This document shows, one piece after another, positions 27,828-38,255 of a stretch of 64,000 nucleotides of DNA. A program made the position numbers and the translations under genes. How positions within the stretch are numbered: position 1 is the stretch's first letter; each line of letters opens with the position of its first letter. Under the pieces are notes generated by a model that was not told the DNA's origin, did not search any database, and worked only from the letters and a program-made list of their open reading frames with translations. The stretch comes from Calditrichota bacterium (GTDB taxonomy: Bacteria; Electryoneota; RPQS01), in NCBI GenBank assembly GCA_020637445.1, contig JACJVZ010000002.1, positions 1 through 64,000 of the forward strand. The letters are read 5' to 3'.

Positions 27828-30800
27828 ATGATGAAATTCTTGAAATATTTTCTGCTTACGGCATGGACATTTTTGTTTACGGCGACGGCTTTCGGGCAAG
27901 CCGACTCCATGCTAAACTACAGGGGTAATCCGCTGTACCGCGCGAAGAACGTGATGAGCGGCAACCTCGTGCGCACTACTTTCTACAATTACGGCTTGGT
28001 CGGCAACATCGGAGAAATTTCCGGTGAATGGCCGATCGGCACGGGAGACGAATACGTCGGCGATGTTTCGCCGCTGGTAGGAGTCGAGTTCATCCATCCT
28101 TCGGGTGATACACTGCGCTCCGTTTGCACGTCGGACGGCCCGCGCAGCAATCCGGACGGCCCTCCCGGTGGCGGCGCCTTTTGGGGATTTGAGCCGCTGA
28201 AAGGCTTTGCGGCTCCGCCAGTCGTGGGAGAAGATCCGCTGGTGGCGATGAGCAACCAGCCTAATACTTGGCCTTCGGTTTGGCCGGACAAGAACATCAC
28301 GGACTCGCTTTCAAATGACGTCGCGTGGGTGCGGGATGAAACCGATCCGGGTTGGCCGCGGTCTTGGAACGGCTATTTCGGCAAAAACGTTTCGAACGCC
28401 GATCAGGAAAGTTATTTCCAAATGGACGACCAAGCGGATATGGAGTGGTTTCAACGTACGGACAGCTCGGGAAATGTCTACTATTACTATCCGAGCGCTG
28501 ACGATACGGCACGCCGCGGTTTGGGTTTGCGTGTGTCCGTGCGCGGATTGCAGTGGTCGCATTTCTTGGCGCAGGACGTGATTTTCTGGCTGTATGAAAT
28601 CACCAATATCAGTACCCACACTTATGATAAGGTGGCGTTCGGTATGGTGGTGGGAACGCTTTCAGGCGGACGGCAAGATTCGGAAGACGATCTCGCATAC
28701 TTCGATTTGGAAAACGACATCACGTACAGTTTTGACAGTGACGATCAAGGTTCGCCGGGTTGGGTGCCTGTATCGGAAACGAATAACGTCGGTTATGTCG
28801 GCTATGCGTTCTTGGAATCTCCGGGCAATCCGGTGGACGGTATCGACAATGACGGTGACAGCCGCGATCCAAGCAGTCCGCATTTGACGGGTGACGTGCT
28901 CGGTCAATTCCTGCAACCGCGTTCGTATGGACCGGGACAGCAATTGGTTTTGATTGACTACGACACTTATGAGCGCACGGTTACGACGTTTCCGACGAGC
29001 GGTCCACTTACCTACATGATTCGTGACCGACAAGTAACCGTCATGCCGGGCGAACAATTGGTCGAGAACGGCGGCAACGGGATTGACGACAACTTGAACG
29101 GTTTGATCGACGAGCGAATTGACCACCAGGACCTCGCGTATATCGACTACATCACGGGCCGCGGATTGAATGATCCGCTGTTGGACGAAGCTCGCGACGA
29201 CGGAATTGACAACGACGGTGACTGGGATCCGTTGACGGACGACGTGGGCGCGGACGGCGTTGCGCTGACGGGTGACGCGGGTGAAGGCGACGGACGGCCG
29301 ACCAACGGCGAGCCGCATTTCGACAAGACGGACGTTGATGAATCGGATCAAATCGGTTTGACTTCTTTTGACTATTTTTCACCACCGGGCGCGGTGCGCA
29401 TGCGTGACGATCAAGCGTTGTGGGACCGCATGGTGCCGGGACGATTCGACGTCGTTTCCAATGAGCCGCAGGACGGCGACTTTATTTACGGTTCGGGATA
29501 CTTCCCGCTGCGACCGGGTCAGACGGAACGCTTCTCGATGGCGCTGGCTTACGGTCAGGACTTGTTGGACATCACGGACAACAAGATAACCGTACAGCAG
29601 ATTTACAACGAGAATTACAACTTTGCTCGTCCGCCGGACAAGCCGACGATTTGGGCTGTGCCGGGTGACGGACGGGTGACTTTGTATTGGGACGACATCG
29701 CCGAAGCGTCGTTCGATCCGGTGACGGGTATGGACTTCGAAGGCTACAAGATCTACCGCGCGACCGATCCGGGTTTCAACGAAGTGTTCACGATTACGGA
29801 CGGATTGGGCCGCAAGGTATTTCACCAGCCGATCGCGCAGTTCGACCTCGACAACGGCAATGCCGGGTTCTTTCCGGTGATTCGCAACTCGGTGATTTAC
29901 TTCCTTGGCAACGATACCGGTTTGCAGCACGCGTGGACGGACACGACGGTTGAAAACGGACAGCGGTACTATTATGCAGTTGTGGCCTACGACCGCGGTG
30001 ACGTCGAGAAGGAAATCCTGCCCGCCGAGAACAGCAAGACGATCGTCGTTGACGCGGGCGGCAACATCACACTCGACATCAATACGACATATGTGACGCC
30101 GCGCGCACCGGCGAACGGCTATGTTGAACCTGAGTTTAGCATGATAGAGCATGTCAGCGGTGTTGCGACCGGAACGATCGCAATTCAAACCATCGACCCG
30201 GGACTTGTCGCTGACGGCCGAAATTATAGATTCGTGTTCGACCAAGCGACAGACACATCACAAGTCACATACAATGTTGTGCGGACTGGTGACGGCGTGT
30301 CTGACACGCTTGTTCGTAATCAATTGTTGTCAGTTCAAGAGAATCTTTCGCCGCAAGCCGCGCGATTTGCGAGCTACTATGATTCGTTGTACAACCTGCC
30401 CCCCGGATCGTACGACCCGGCACAATATTTCGGAGTGGCGGGCACGGATCTGTTTGACGGACAACAAGCGTTTATGCTGTCGCCCATAAAGGTTACGTTG
30501 ATTCGACAGGCATCCGGCTGGGCGGATACGTCGCGTGGGCTCTATGAATTCAACTTTGGGCTCGCAAATCTTTATGATGGCTTTCTGTTAGGTAAAGCTG
30601 TGCCCGGCGATTTTGCAATTGAATGGTATGATGGAGTCGTGGATACATCTGCGTACTTCAATTGGTTCGATTTGGTTGTTTACCCGGCCACGCCCGTGAA
30701 TTTCAGAGTAAGAGATCTCAATTCGAACGAATACGTTCCCTTCGTTTTTCACGAACTCGCCAGCAGCCAAAATGGAATCGTCGACGACGGAGAGTTTGTG

Positions 30801-31295
30801 GGATTTTTGAGCGATACGTCCCTTACATGGACGACTTCGTTCAGAAAACGTATTGCGAGCGGAGATTCGATACGACCAAGCGACGGAGACGTCTTGAACT
30901 TACATCTGTATCAGCCCTTCAGCGGCCAGGACGTGTTTGCTTATGACACTCGCGGTGCGCGCATTGACCGGGCCGGTATTGAGTTAGACAGGATTAACGT
31001 TTATCCCAACCCGTATGTGGCCGCAAACGTGCAGGAACCTTCGAATCCATTTAACGAAGGACGCGGTGAACGACGGCTCACATTCAATCACTTGCCGGAC
31101 CGATGTACGATCCGGATCTATACGGTCAAGGGAGAGCTGGTGGACGTGCTGGAACACAACGCAAGCATCGACGACGGAACCGAAAACTGGAATTTACGCA
31201 CAAGGGACGGACTGAACGTGGCTTACGGCGTTTATCTGTATCATGTTGACTCACCGTACGGCGAGAAGACGGGAAGGTTTGCGGTGATCAAGTGA
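27828..31295 (+). CDS. Large secreted protein coupled to the TonB receptor, with Fn3-like domain
   Basis: An exported protein of 1155 residues with no enzyme domain that I recognise. The signal peptide ends near TATAFGQ. The middle carries several acidic Ca-binding-like loops (DGIDNDGDSRDP, NGIDDNLNGLID, DGIDNDGDWDPL). Residues ~600-710 look like fibronectin type III (KPTIWAVPGDGRVTLYWDD, GQRYYYAVVAYDRGD). The C-terminus (INVYPNPYVA, IRIYTVKGELV, NVAYGVYLYHV, FAVIK) resembles a divergent T9SS-type sorting domain. Its ATG is adjacent to the receptor stop and its end overlaps the PorV-like gene, so the three are likely made together. I infer a surface partner of the receptor, possibly filling the place of SusD. 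Confidence 0.7.
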   Translation: MMKFLKYFLLTAWTFLFTATAFGQADSMLNYRGNPLYRAKNVMSGNLVRTTFYNYGLVGNIGEISGEWPIGTGDEYVGDVSPLVGVEFIHPSGDTLRSVCTSDGPRSNPDGPPGGGAFWGFEPLKGFAAPPVVGEDPLVAMSNQPNTWPSVWPDKNITDSLSNDVAWVRDETDPGWPRSWNGYFGKNVSNADQESYFQMDDQADMEWFQRTDSSGNVYYYYPSADDTARRGLGLRVSVRGLQWSHFLAQDVIFWLYEITNISTHTYDKVAFGMVVGTLSGGRQDSEDDLAYFDLENDITYSFDSDDQGSPGWVPVSETNNVGYVGYAFLESPGNPVDGIDNDGDSRDPSSPHLTGDVLGQFLQPRSYGPGQQLVLIDYDTYERTVTTFPTSGPLTYMIRDRQVTVMPGEQLVENGGNGIDDNLNGLIDERIDHQDLAYIDYITGRGLNDPLLDEARDDGIDNDGDWDPLTDDVGADGVALTGDAGEGDGRPTNGEPHFDKTDVDESDQIGLTSFDYFSPPGAVRMRDDQALWDRMVPGRFDVVSNEPQDGDFIYGSGYFPLRPGQTERFSMALAYGQDLLDITDNKITVQQIYNENYNFARPPDKPTIWAVPGDGRVTLYWDDIAEASFDPVTGMDFEGYKIYRATDPGFNEVFTITDGLGRKVFHQPIAQFDLDNGNAGFFPVIRNSVIYFLGNDTGLQHAWTDTTVENGQRYYYAVVAYDRGDVEKEILPAENSKTIVVDAGGNITLDINTTYVTPRAPANGYVEPEFSMIEHVSGVATGTIAIQTIDPGLVADGRNYRFVFDQATDTSQVTYNVVRTGDGVSDTLVRNQLLSVQENLSPQAARFASYYDSLYNLPPGSYDPAQYFGVAGTDLFDGQQAFMLSPIKVTLIRQASGWADTSRGLYEFNFGLANLYDGFLLGKAVPGDFAIEWYDGVVDTSAYFNWFDLVVYPATPVNFRVRDLNSNEYVPFVFHELASSQNGIVDDGEFVGFLSDTSLTWTTSFRKRIASGDSIRPSDGDVLNLHLYQPFSGQDVFAYDTRGARIDRAGIELDRINVYPNPYVAANVQEPSNPFNEGRGERRLTFNHLPDRCTIRIYTVKGELVDVLEHNASIDDGTENWNLRTRDGLNVAYGVYLYHVDSPYGEKTGRFAVIK

Positions 31296-32323
31296 ACAGA
31301 TTGTTAAGCTGGCTTTGCGCTGGCGCAATGACTTTAAGTTTATTTGTGTCTTCTCCGTTGTTCGCAGTCAGTAAAGTCGGATCAACCGCCGCTCCGTTTT
31401 TGAATATTGCGGTCGGCGCTCGCGCCGTGGGAATGGGCGGAGCCTTCACGGCAATGGCGGACGACGCCACTGCGCTGTTTTGGAATCCTTCCGGCATTGC
31501 GGGGATCGACAAGTTCGAGGCCTCGCTGGTGCACACGGATTGGCTGACGGACTTGCGCTTCGACGTCATCGGCGCGGTATTGCCGCTCGAACACGACGAC
31601 GCTATCGGCGCACAGATTACGCTTTTGACGATGCCGGATCAGGAAGTCACGACCACCAAGCAAGACGAACAGGACGGCGCGGGATACTATTACAGCGCGG
31701 GTTCGATGGCCTTGCAACTTACCTACGGCAAGCAATTCACCGACCGTTTCAAGCTGGGTCTTTCGGGCAAATATATTCACGAGTGGATCTGGCACGAAAC
31801 GGCCTCGACGATGGCTATCGATCTGGGCAGCATGTATCGAACGGATCTAAACGGCATGCGGATCGGCGTGGCGATTTCGAATTTCGGCGGCAAAATGCAA
31901 ATGACGGGACGCGATCTGACTCGCCTATATGACGTAGATCAAACCCGCGAAGGCAACAACGCGAGCGTGCTGGCCGATTTGGCAACGGATAAGTGGCCGC
32001 TCCCGCTGGTGATGCGGTTCGGATTGGCAATGGAAGCCTTTCAGAAAGAAGACCACCGCGTGTCCGTGGCAGCGGAAGCATTGCATCCTAACGACAACGA
32101 CGAATCGGTCAACGTCGGAGCGGAATACGCTTTCCGCGAGCAGTTCTTCTTCCGTTCCGGATACAAATCGCTTTTCTTACGGGACTCGGAAGAAGGGCTT
32201 ACCTTAGGCTTTGGAGTCAGATTGAAAACTCGCGGCGGCCCGATCTTCGTATTGGACGCTGCTTACGAAGACTTCGGCCGTTTTGACGCAATTTATAAGT
32301 ATTCTTTGGGGATTAGCTACTAA
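31292..32323 (+). CDS. PorV/PorQ-family outer-membrane beta-barrel protein
   Basis: A 343-residue outer-membrane protein starting at GTG 31292, overlapping the preceding stop by four bases. The signal peptide ends near PLFAVSK. The family hallmark follows directly: FLNIAVGARAVGMGGAFTA, then ADDATALFWNPSGIAG, as in PorV/PorQ and related FadL-like barrels. PorV is the shuttle/attachment component of type IX secretion in Bacteroidota; the many T9SS-tailed proteins nearby fit such a role. Many paralogues exist in FCB genomes, so a locus-specific role with the receptor and the 1155-residue protein is also possible. Confidence 0.82.
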   Translation: MNRLLSWLCAGAMTLSLFVSSPLFAVSKVGSTAAPFLNIAVGARAVGMGGAFTAMADDATALFWNPSGIAGIDKFEASLVHTDWLTDLRFDVIGAVLPLEHDDAIGAQITLLTMPDQEVTTTKQDEQDGAGYYYSAGSMALQLTYGKQFTDRFKLGLSGKYIHEWIWHETASTMAIDLGSMYRTDLNGMRIGVAISNFGGKMQMTGRDLTRLYDVDQTREGNNASVLADLATDKWPLPLVMRFGLAMEAFQKEDHRVSVAAEALHPNDNDESVNVGAEYAFREQFFFRSGYKSLFLRDSEEGLTLGFGVRLKTRGGPIFVLDAAYEDFGRFDAIYKYSLGISY

Positions 32324-32383
32324 CAGACATTCGCACATTTTGTAAGCGATATTTTCAATATCATGGTCAAGGAGGACCTTAAA

Positions 32384-33898
32384 ATGTTTCGGTTTAGAAC
32401 TATCGCGCTGCTGATTGCGATTTTGACTTTCAGCATCGCGCAAGCATGGGCGACTACGGTCACTTTCCAGATTAATATGAGCGTCCAGGTTGATCTGGGC
32501 AATTTCGATCCGGACAATGACGACGTGGTTGTGCGTGGAGATTTCAATGGTTGGGCAGGCAATGCCAACACGTTGGATTTGGTTGACGGAATCTATAAGA
32601 CAGACGTGGACATCACCGCAAGCTCGATTGAATTCAAGTATGTGATTGTGCATCCGGCAGAAGACGTGTGGGAATCCGTGGACAACCGCACAGCCAATGT
32701 CGCCGGCGATACACAAGTTCTCGATGTGGTTTACTTCAATAACATCGAGTCGTCAGAAAGTGCGGACGTGGAAGTAACCTTCCGTGTCAACATGCAAGTG
32801 CAGTTGCTGTCGGGTAATTTCGATCCGGAGTTTGACCAGATCGTGATTCGCGGCGCACATGACAGCCTTGGTCAGTGGGGTGGTGCAGTGGTACTGACGG
32901 AGGAAACAGAAAATCCGGGAATCTACTCGCGCCGCATACAATTCAATAGTCTCCCGATTAATGCCGCAGTCGAGTACAAGTTCAAGATCAACTACAACAG
33001 CGATCCGAACGACAACAATGGATGGGAGTCGCTTCCGAGCAATCGCAGCTTTACACCGACGGGCAATGAGCCAGACAACCTGCCGCCGCCCAGCGGAAAC
33101 GGATATGGCGAAATCAACCCAGAACTTGTGTATTACTCCAACATCACGGCTGACGACATCATTCTTCAAGACGTTGCTGTCACGTTCCAAGTGGAAATTA
33201 CGCCGTTGCTCGGTCGACTTAGCGACGATGGATATGTAGTTGACGTTCAAACCCAAACGGATACCGTTTTTACCGTTGAAGATATTCAAGTGGCCGGTGG
33301 TTCGCCGCCGTTGACTTGGGGCTGGGCAAACATCGCGCCTGAGTACTTCCTTCACGACGACGGCCTAAACGGAGACGAAACTGCGGGTGACGACGTTTAT
33401 TCGGTGACGATTACTTTCCCGTCGGGGTCTTCTCGCTTGGTTGAATACAAGTTCGGTGCAAACCAGTACGACGTCGAAGCGCGCAGCGGTGCATCCTACA
33501 ACCACTATCGTCAAATTGACGACACTAACCCCACTTATCGTTTTGACATTGATTGCTGGGGCTCAACGGACACTCTTTTTGCGCAGTGGCCGTGCACGAT
33601 TTCCGACGTAGATGATCCGCAGATTCCGGTGATCAGCGAATTCTCGCTGGCGCAGAACTACCCGAATCCGTTCAACCCGACGACGACGATCAGCTTCACG
33701 CTGACGCAAGCGAATATCACGTCGCTGAAGGTGTTCGACGTGTTGGGCCGCACTACCGCGACCATCGACATGGGCCGCATGGAAGCCGGACGCCACACGA
33801 TGTCCTTTAACGGCAGCGATTTGGCAAGCGGTGTGTATTTCTACCAGCTTGAGAGCGGTGCGTTCTCAGCAACCCGCAAAATGTTGCTTCTGAAGTAA
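32384..33898 (+). CDS. Starch-binding-like multi-module protein with T9SS sorting domain, no catalytic domain
   Basis: A 504-residue exported protein. The ATG at 32384 has AAGGAGG upstream and a signal peptide (ALLIAILTFSIAQAWA). Three successive modules begin VTFQINMSVQVDLGN, VTFRVNMQVQLLSGN and VTFQVEITPLLGRL; the first has VVVRGDFNGWAGNA and EFKYVIVHP, the pattern of CBM20/CBM48-type starch-binding immunoglobulin folds. The C-terminus is a classic T9SS type A-like domain (QNYPNPFNPTTTI, LKVFDVLGRTT, ASGVYFYQL, MLLLK). The role is inferred as a surface-anchored alpha-glucan binder, analogous in function to SusE/SusF but unrelated in secretion route. Confidence 0.82.
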   Translation: MFRFRTIALLIAILTFSIAQAWATTVTFQINMSVQVDLGNFDPDNDDVVVRGDFNGWAGNANTLDLVDGIYKTDVDITASSIEFKYVIVHPAEDVWESVDNRTANVAGDTQVLDVVYFNNIESSESADVEVTFRVNMQVQLLSGNFDPEFDQIVIRGAHDSLGQWGGAVVLTEETENPGIYSRRIQFNSLPINAAVEYKFKINYNSDPNDNNGWESLPSNRSFTPTGNEPDNLPPPSGNGYGEINPELVYYSNITADDIILQDVAVTFQVEITPLLGRLSDDGYVVDVQTQTDTVFTVEDIQVAGGSPPLTWGWANIAPEYFLHDDGLNGDETAGDDVYSVTITFPSGSSRLVEYKFGANQYDVEARSGASYNHYRQIDDTNPTYRFDIDCWGSTDTLFAQWPCTISDVDDPQIPVISEFSLAQNYPNPFNPTTTISFTLTQANITSLKVFDVLGRTTATIDMGRMEAGRHTMSFNGSDLASGVYFYQLESGAFSATRKMLLLK

Positions 33899-33994
33899 CC
33901 AGCGTAAACGCTGGACCCAATGTGCGGACGCATGGTTTGAAGAACTAAAGCGTTGCACATAAGAGTAGGAAGAGTTTGAAGTTCAACACGGGAC

Positions 33995-34020
33995 GGGGCG
34001 CAGATGAAAGTTTGCGCCCC
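33995..34020. other. GC-rich hairpin in the leader of the GH13 gene
   Basis: GGGGCGCA and TGCGCCCC are separated by 10 bases, about 26 bases before the GH13 start. No T run follows, so it is not a standard terminator; it may be an mRNA stability or processing element. Confidence 0.4.
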
Positions 34021-34046
34021 GCCCTGCCCTTAAGAGGTGACCCAGT

Positions 34047-37000
34047 ATGATTAGAATAGCCGTTTTGCTTTTGACTTTCGCAACTTCGCTCTACGCGCAA
34101 ACGGCATGGTGGGAACCGGCCTCTCCGCGACAAGGTGACGTCGTGACGTTCTACTACGACGCCATCGCAGGCACTCTGCCGGATGCCGGAACTCAAGTTT
34201 GGATGCATTGGGGAATTCGCGACGCAAATGGAAGCTGGAGCACTCCGCCCGCGTCCATTTGGCCACAGGGATCCGTGCTTCATACGGATGGCGTCGCCCT
34301 GCAAAGCCCGATGACCAACGACGGCAATCAAGTTTGGTCAGTGACGATCGACTTCACGACCGATATTGAAATGATCGGATTCGTGTTCACGGACCGCGGG
34401 AGTAACTGGGACAACAACTCGGGAAATGATTGGTCGCTGACTTTCCTGTCTTCGGGAACGGTTTCTTGGTGGACGCCGGAAAATCCCGAACCGGGTGATG
34501 ACGTGACGGTTTATTACGACGTGGTGGCGGGTGCGCTGCCTAACAACTTAACGAGTGTGATCCTGCATTGGGGAATCAATGAGACCGGCCATGGAAACTG
34601 GCACCTTCCGCCGCAAGTGATGTGGCCCGCTGGAACGGTGCAGCAGGGATCGGTTTGCCGCACTCCTATGGTCAGTCAAGGCGGCGGCGTGTTCAGCGTC
34701 ACGATACCGACCTTGGATTCGATTTATTCAATTCACTATGCGACTACAGACGGTACAAATTGGGACAGCAATAGCGGCCAAAACTGGAATATTTATATGG
34801 ATGAACCGCCGGTCATACCGACGACTCACGTAATTTTTAGATTTGATCCGCGCTCGGCGTTTTCGCAATACAGCGGAACGGTAAACAGCGTGAATTTGGC
34901 GGGAACATTTAATGGATGGAGCACGTCGGCAACTCCGCTGACGAATATCGATCCATACGGCAATCGCTGGGGTGAAGTGGCGATTCCGGTAGGGGACGTA
35001 GAATATAAGTTTGTTATCAACGGAAACAACTGGCAGATCGATCCGGATAATCCTCGCAATGCACCGGGAGGATTCAACAACTCTCTATTGACGGTTGAGA
35101 TGGATTCGCTGCCTCAAGTATATAATATTGCGCCGGGCGAAAACATGGTGTTCGACCTTGGCACGGAGCAGACAATCACGTGCAAAGTGCGCGGAGGAGA
35201 CTTGGGACCGGGTATCGACGGTACGCCGTTTGTGCGCGTGAACAGTCAGGATCCGGGTGCGACGTACAACGCATCCACCGGCGAGCTTTCGATTCCGCTT
35301 CCGACGGACGCGATTTTGGCGCAAGTGATGATTATGCTCACCGACAGCGCGGGACGCACGAGAACGCGCTTTTTGGAATACGGATTTGTTGAAGGTGACG
35401 GGTATCTTGCGGTCGACGGTCGCGCGGATATGAACTACACGACCACAGAATCACTCGACTTGCGCGATTTCGGCATCTACGCGTTCGCCGACGGTGACTC
35501 GCTGGAAATTCGCCCGCGGTTTTACGACGCGCTGACGGAAAATACGATGGCGATCATCACGATCACCAACGAAGAAGGCAGTTACGGCGCGATAGACGGA
35601 ATGGACGCGGAGTACGAAGTCGCAGGGCTCGCTTCCAGCGGCGTGATTATTCCTTTGCTGTCGCCGTCCAGTGCGAATTTTGATCCGGCGGTGCACAACC
35701 GGATTCACTACGGTTTGATTGGCGAAGAGTCTTTCCCGATTACGGTGGACGCTGCGAATTCGGCGTTTGATTGTTTTGTGGCTGTGCATGATTTGGAAGC
35801 GGCACTCGGGAACTACCAAACGGCATGGAAATTCACCTGCGTGAGCGTGAAGGCGGCGAGCGCGGCTGAAGGCTACGTGCACGAAGTCAGCGCGGCGGAC
35901 GGGGGAAGCGACGAGGAAGGCGATCCCGATTTTTACGACGCTATTTTCTTCATGGCGAACGACGTGCAGTTCAAGAATTCGAAAAACTACGGCTTGACGC
36001 GGCGCACGACGTTTGACGCACCGGGCCGCGGGTTGGCTTCGATCGATCCGGATGACATCGGACCGGGCGTCGCGCATCCGGGACCGCTTTGTCAGATATT
36101 GACACGCGGCGCTCCGACGCGCGTGGCGAGCAAAACAATCAAGGGACGAGTCACGTCCGTGCTGCCGCTCACGAGCGCGTGGCTGATGCAGAACGACGTG
36201 ATGCATCCGGTCTCGATGACGGGTGACAGTTTCTCGTTGGCTGTGACCTTGACCGAAGGCGACAATTTGTTCTCGCTGTTTGCGCGGGACGTTAATTCGG
36301 ATACCGGACGCAGCGCGCAGATGAACTTCCCGCTGATCGTCGACCATGCGCCGAATCCGGTGATTGTCGTCAACATCGGCGGCGCTTCGATTCAGCTCAA
36401 CGGCACGAGCTCAAACGATCCCCAAGGTGATCCTTTAACCTACAATTGGATTGTCGATCCGAACAATCCGGAAGTCGTGACTCTCGGCGATCCGACGAAC
36501 AGCGTCGTGTCGTTCCCGATTCCGGCGACCTACGGCGAGTATTACTTTGACCTCGAGGTGACGGATACGGAAGAGAATACGACGCGCGCACGGACCTTTG
36601 TGCGGGTGAATGCGGACGGAGAAAGCGCGTTCTTGAACAACCAGTGCGCCGATTGGGTGGACAACGCCATCGTATATGAAATTTTCGTGCGCTCATTTTC
36701 GCAAGACGGCGATCTCGACGGCGTCACCGCGCAGATGGGACACATCGCCGAACTGGGCGTCAACACGATTTGGATGATGCCGATTTTCGAAGGACCGTCT
36801 GACCACGGCTACGAAATCACGAATTACTACGAGATCGAACAGGACTACGGCACGAAGGAAGATTTGCGCGAGCTTGTCGAAGCGGCGCACGCGAACGGTA
36901 TTCGCGTGGTTCTGGATATGGTGATCAACCATACGGGCATCGGTCATCCATTCATGCAGGACGCGATTCGCTACGGACGCAACTCCTTTTACTGGGATTG

Positions 37001-38255
37001 GTACGACCGTGACGGCAGCGGAAACTACACCTACTATTACGATTGGTCGTCATTGCCAAATATCAATTTGGATAATCCGGAAACTGCGCGCTACTACATT
37101 GATATGTGCAAATACTGGATTGAGGAGTTTGACGTTGACGGCTACCGCTGCGACGTGGCTTGGGGACCGCTTCAGCGCACGCCGCAATTCTGGGTGGATT
37201 GGCGGCGCGAATTGAAGAAGATTAAGCCTGAGTGTTTCCTGTTGGCCGAAGCGTCGGCCTCCGACTTCACGATTTTGAACGACCGGTTCGACATGGCGTA
37301 CGACTGGGCTTTGCATCACGAAGGCTCGGCTGGATTTTCGAACATGTTCCCGTCGATACCGAATTTCACAAACCTGACGGATTTGATTACGAACTACGGG
37401 TTCCCGTGGCCGGAGTACAAGAATCCGTTCCGGTTTATGGAGAACCACGATGAAGCGCGCTATATCTCGATTAAGACGCCGGCGCAAACGAAACTCGTAT
37501 CGGAACTGCTGTTGAGCTTGCCGGGTGTGCCGATGCTTTATGCAGGTCAGGAGATCGGTGAATCATCGCAACGCGGGACCATCAATTGGAACAGCGATCC
37601 GAACAATTTGTATCAGCACTACTACCGTCTGACCAACGCGCGCAAACTGCTGCCTGCGATGCGGACGGGTGATTTTGATTTATTGACGACGGATCAGCCG
37701 GGTCCGTGCTACGCATTCGCGCGCACCGGCGAAGGCATGGATCCGGTGATCTTCCTTGGGAATTTCAGCTCCACGTCGCAGCTTGTGAATGTGAATCTGG
37801 ACGCCGAGCTTTTGGGCATTCATCCGGATTCGACGTATTATGTTTCTGAGATTACGACCGCGCAGAGCTTCTCACGGTTGGGTTCTGAATTGACGACGAT
37901 CTTTACGAGTCTTTCGTCTTACTCGGGTCGCGTGTGGGTGATTTCGGATTCCGTGATTACTACGGATGCGCCGAATCTGCCTGCGGTCCCAAAGTCCACT
38001 GAGCTGCTGGCTCCCTATCCGAACCCGTTCAATCCGGTGGTGACGGTGCCGTTTGAATTGGCGAAGGCTTCGCATGTGACCTTGCGCGTGTTTGACGTGT
38101 TGGGTCGCGAAACGGCGCGACTGGCCGACGACGTGATGCTGCCGGGACTCCACTCATTTACGTGGGACGGCTCAAACGTGTCGAGCGGAATTTATTTTGT
38201 GATGCTGCAAGCCGACGGCGTGGCGCGGACTAAGAAACTGGTGTTGATGAAATAG
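34047..38255 (+). CDS. Surface GH13 alpha-amylase with starch-binding modules and T9SS sorting domain
   Basis: A 1402-residue exported amylase with AGAGGTGA upstream and a signal peptide ending SLYAQ. Two CBM25-like modules (~20-135 and ~148-250; each has VTFYYD/VTVYYD, then MHWGI/LHWGI, then WDNNSG/WDSNSG) precede a CBM48-like module (~262-355, LAGTFNGWSTS, YKFVINGNNW). An unassigned region and a PKD-like domain (~770-850) follow. The GH13 barrel (~868-1300) has INHTG, the nucleophile Asp in DGYRCDVAW (~1035), the Glu in LLAEAS (~1068) and ENHDEAR (~1133). A T9SS type A-like domain (PYPNPFNPVVT, LRVFDVLGRET) ends it. All catalytic residues are present. Expected to cut starch at the cell surface. 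Confidence 0.93.
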   Translation: MIRIAVLLLTFATSLYAQTAWWEPASPRQGDVVTFYYDAIAGTLPDAGTQVWMHWGIRDANGSWSTPPASIWPQGSVLHTDGVALQSPMTNDGNQVWSVTIDFTTDIEMIGFVFTDRGSNWDNNSGNDWSLTFLSSGTVSWWTPENPEPGDDVTVYYDVVAGALPNNLTSVILHWGINETGHGNWHLPPQVMWPAGTVQQGSVCRTPMVSQGGGVFSVTIPTLDSIYSIHYATTDGTNWDSNSGQNWNIYMDEPPVIPTTHVIFRFDPRSAFSQYSGTVNSVNLAGTFNGWSTSATPLTNIDPYGNRWGEVAIPVGDVEYKFVINGNNWQIDPDNPRNAPGGFNNSLLTVEMDSLPQVYNIAPGENMVFDLGTEQTITCKVRGGDLGPGIDGTPFVRVNSQDPGATYNASTGELSIPLPTDAILAQVMIMLTDSAGRTRTRFLEYGFVEGDGYLAVDGRADMNYTTTESLDLRDFGIYAFADGDSLEIRPRFYDALTENTMAIITITNEEGSYGAIDGMDAEYEVAGLASSGVIIPLLSPSSANFDPAVHNRIHYGLIGEESFPITVDAANSAFDCFVAVHDLEAALGNYQTAWKFTCVSVKAASAAEGYVHEVSAADGGSDEEGDPDFYDAIFFMANDVQFKNSKNYGLTRRTTFDAPGRGLASIDPDDIGPGVAHPGPLCQILTRGAPTRVASKTIKGRVTSVLPLTSAWLMQNDVMHPVSMTGDSFSLAVTLTEGDNLFSLFARDVNSDTGRSAQMNFPLIVDHAPNPVIVVNIGGASIQLNGTSSNDPQGDPLTYNWIVDPNNPEVVTLGDPTNSVVSFPIPATYGEYYFDLEVTDTEENTTRARTFVRVNADGESAFLNNQCADWVDNAIVYEIFVRSFSQDGDLDGVTAQMGHIAELGVNTIWMMPIFEGPSDHGYEITNYYEIEQDYGTKEDLRELVEAAHANGIRVVLDMVINHTGIGHPFMQDAIRYGRNSFYWDWYDRDGSGNYTYYYDWSSLPNINLDNPETARYYIDMCKYWIEEFDVDGYRCDVAWGPLQRTPQFWVDWRRELKKIKPECFLLAEASASDFTILNDRFDMAYDWALHHEGSAGFSNMFPSIPNFTNLTDLITNYGFPWPEYKNPFRFMENHDEARYISIKTPAQTKLVSELLLSLPGVPMLYAGQEIGESSQRGTINWNSDPNNLYQHYYRLTNARKLLPAMRTGDFDLLTTDQPGPCYAFARTGEGMDPVIFLGNFSSTSQLVNVNLDAELLGIHPDSTYYVSEITTAQSFSRLGSELTTIFTSLSSYSGRVWVISDSVITTDAPNLPAVPKSTELLAPYPNPFNPVVTVPFELAKASHVTLRVFDVLGRETARLADDVMLPGLHSFTWDGSNVSSGIYFVMLQADGVARTKKLVLMK

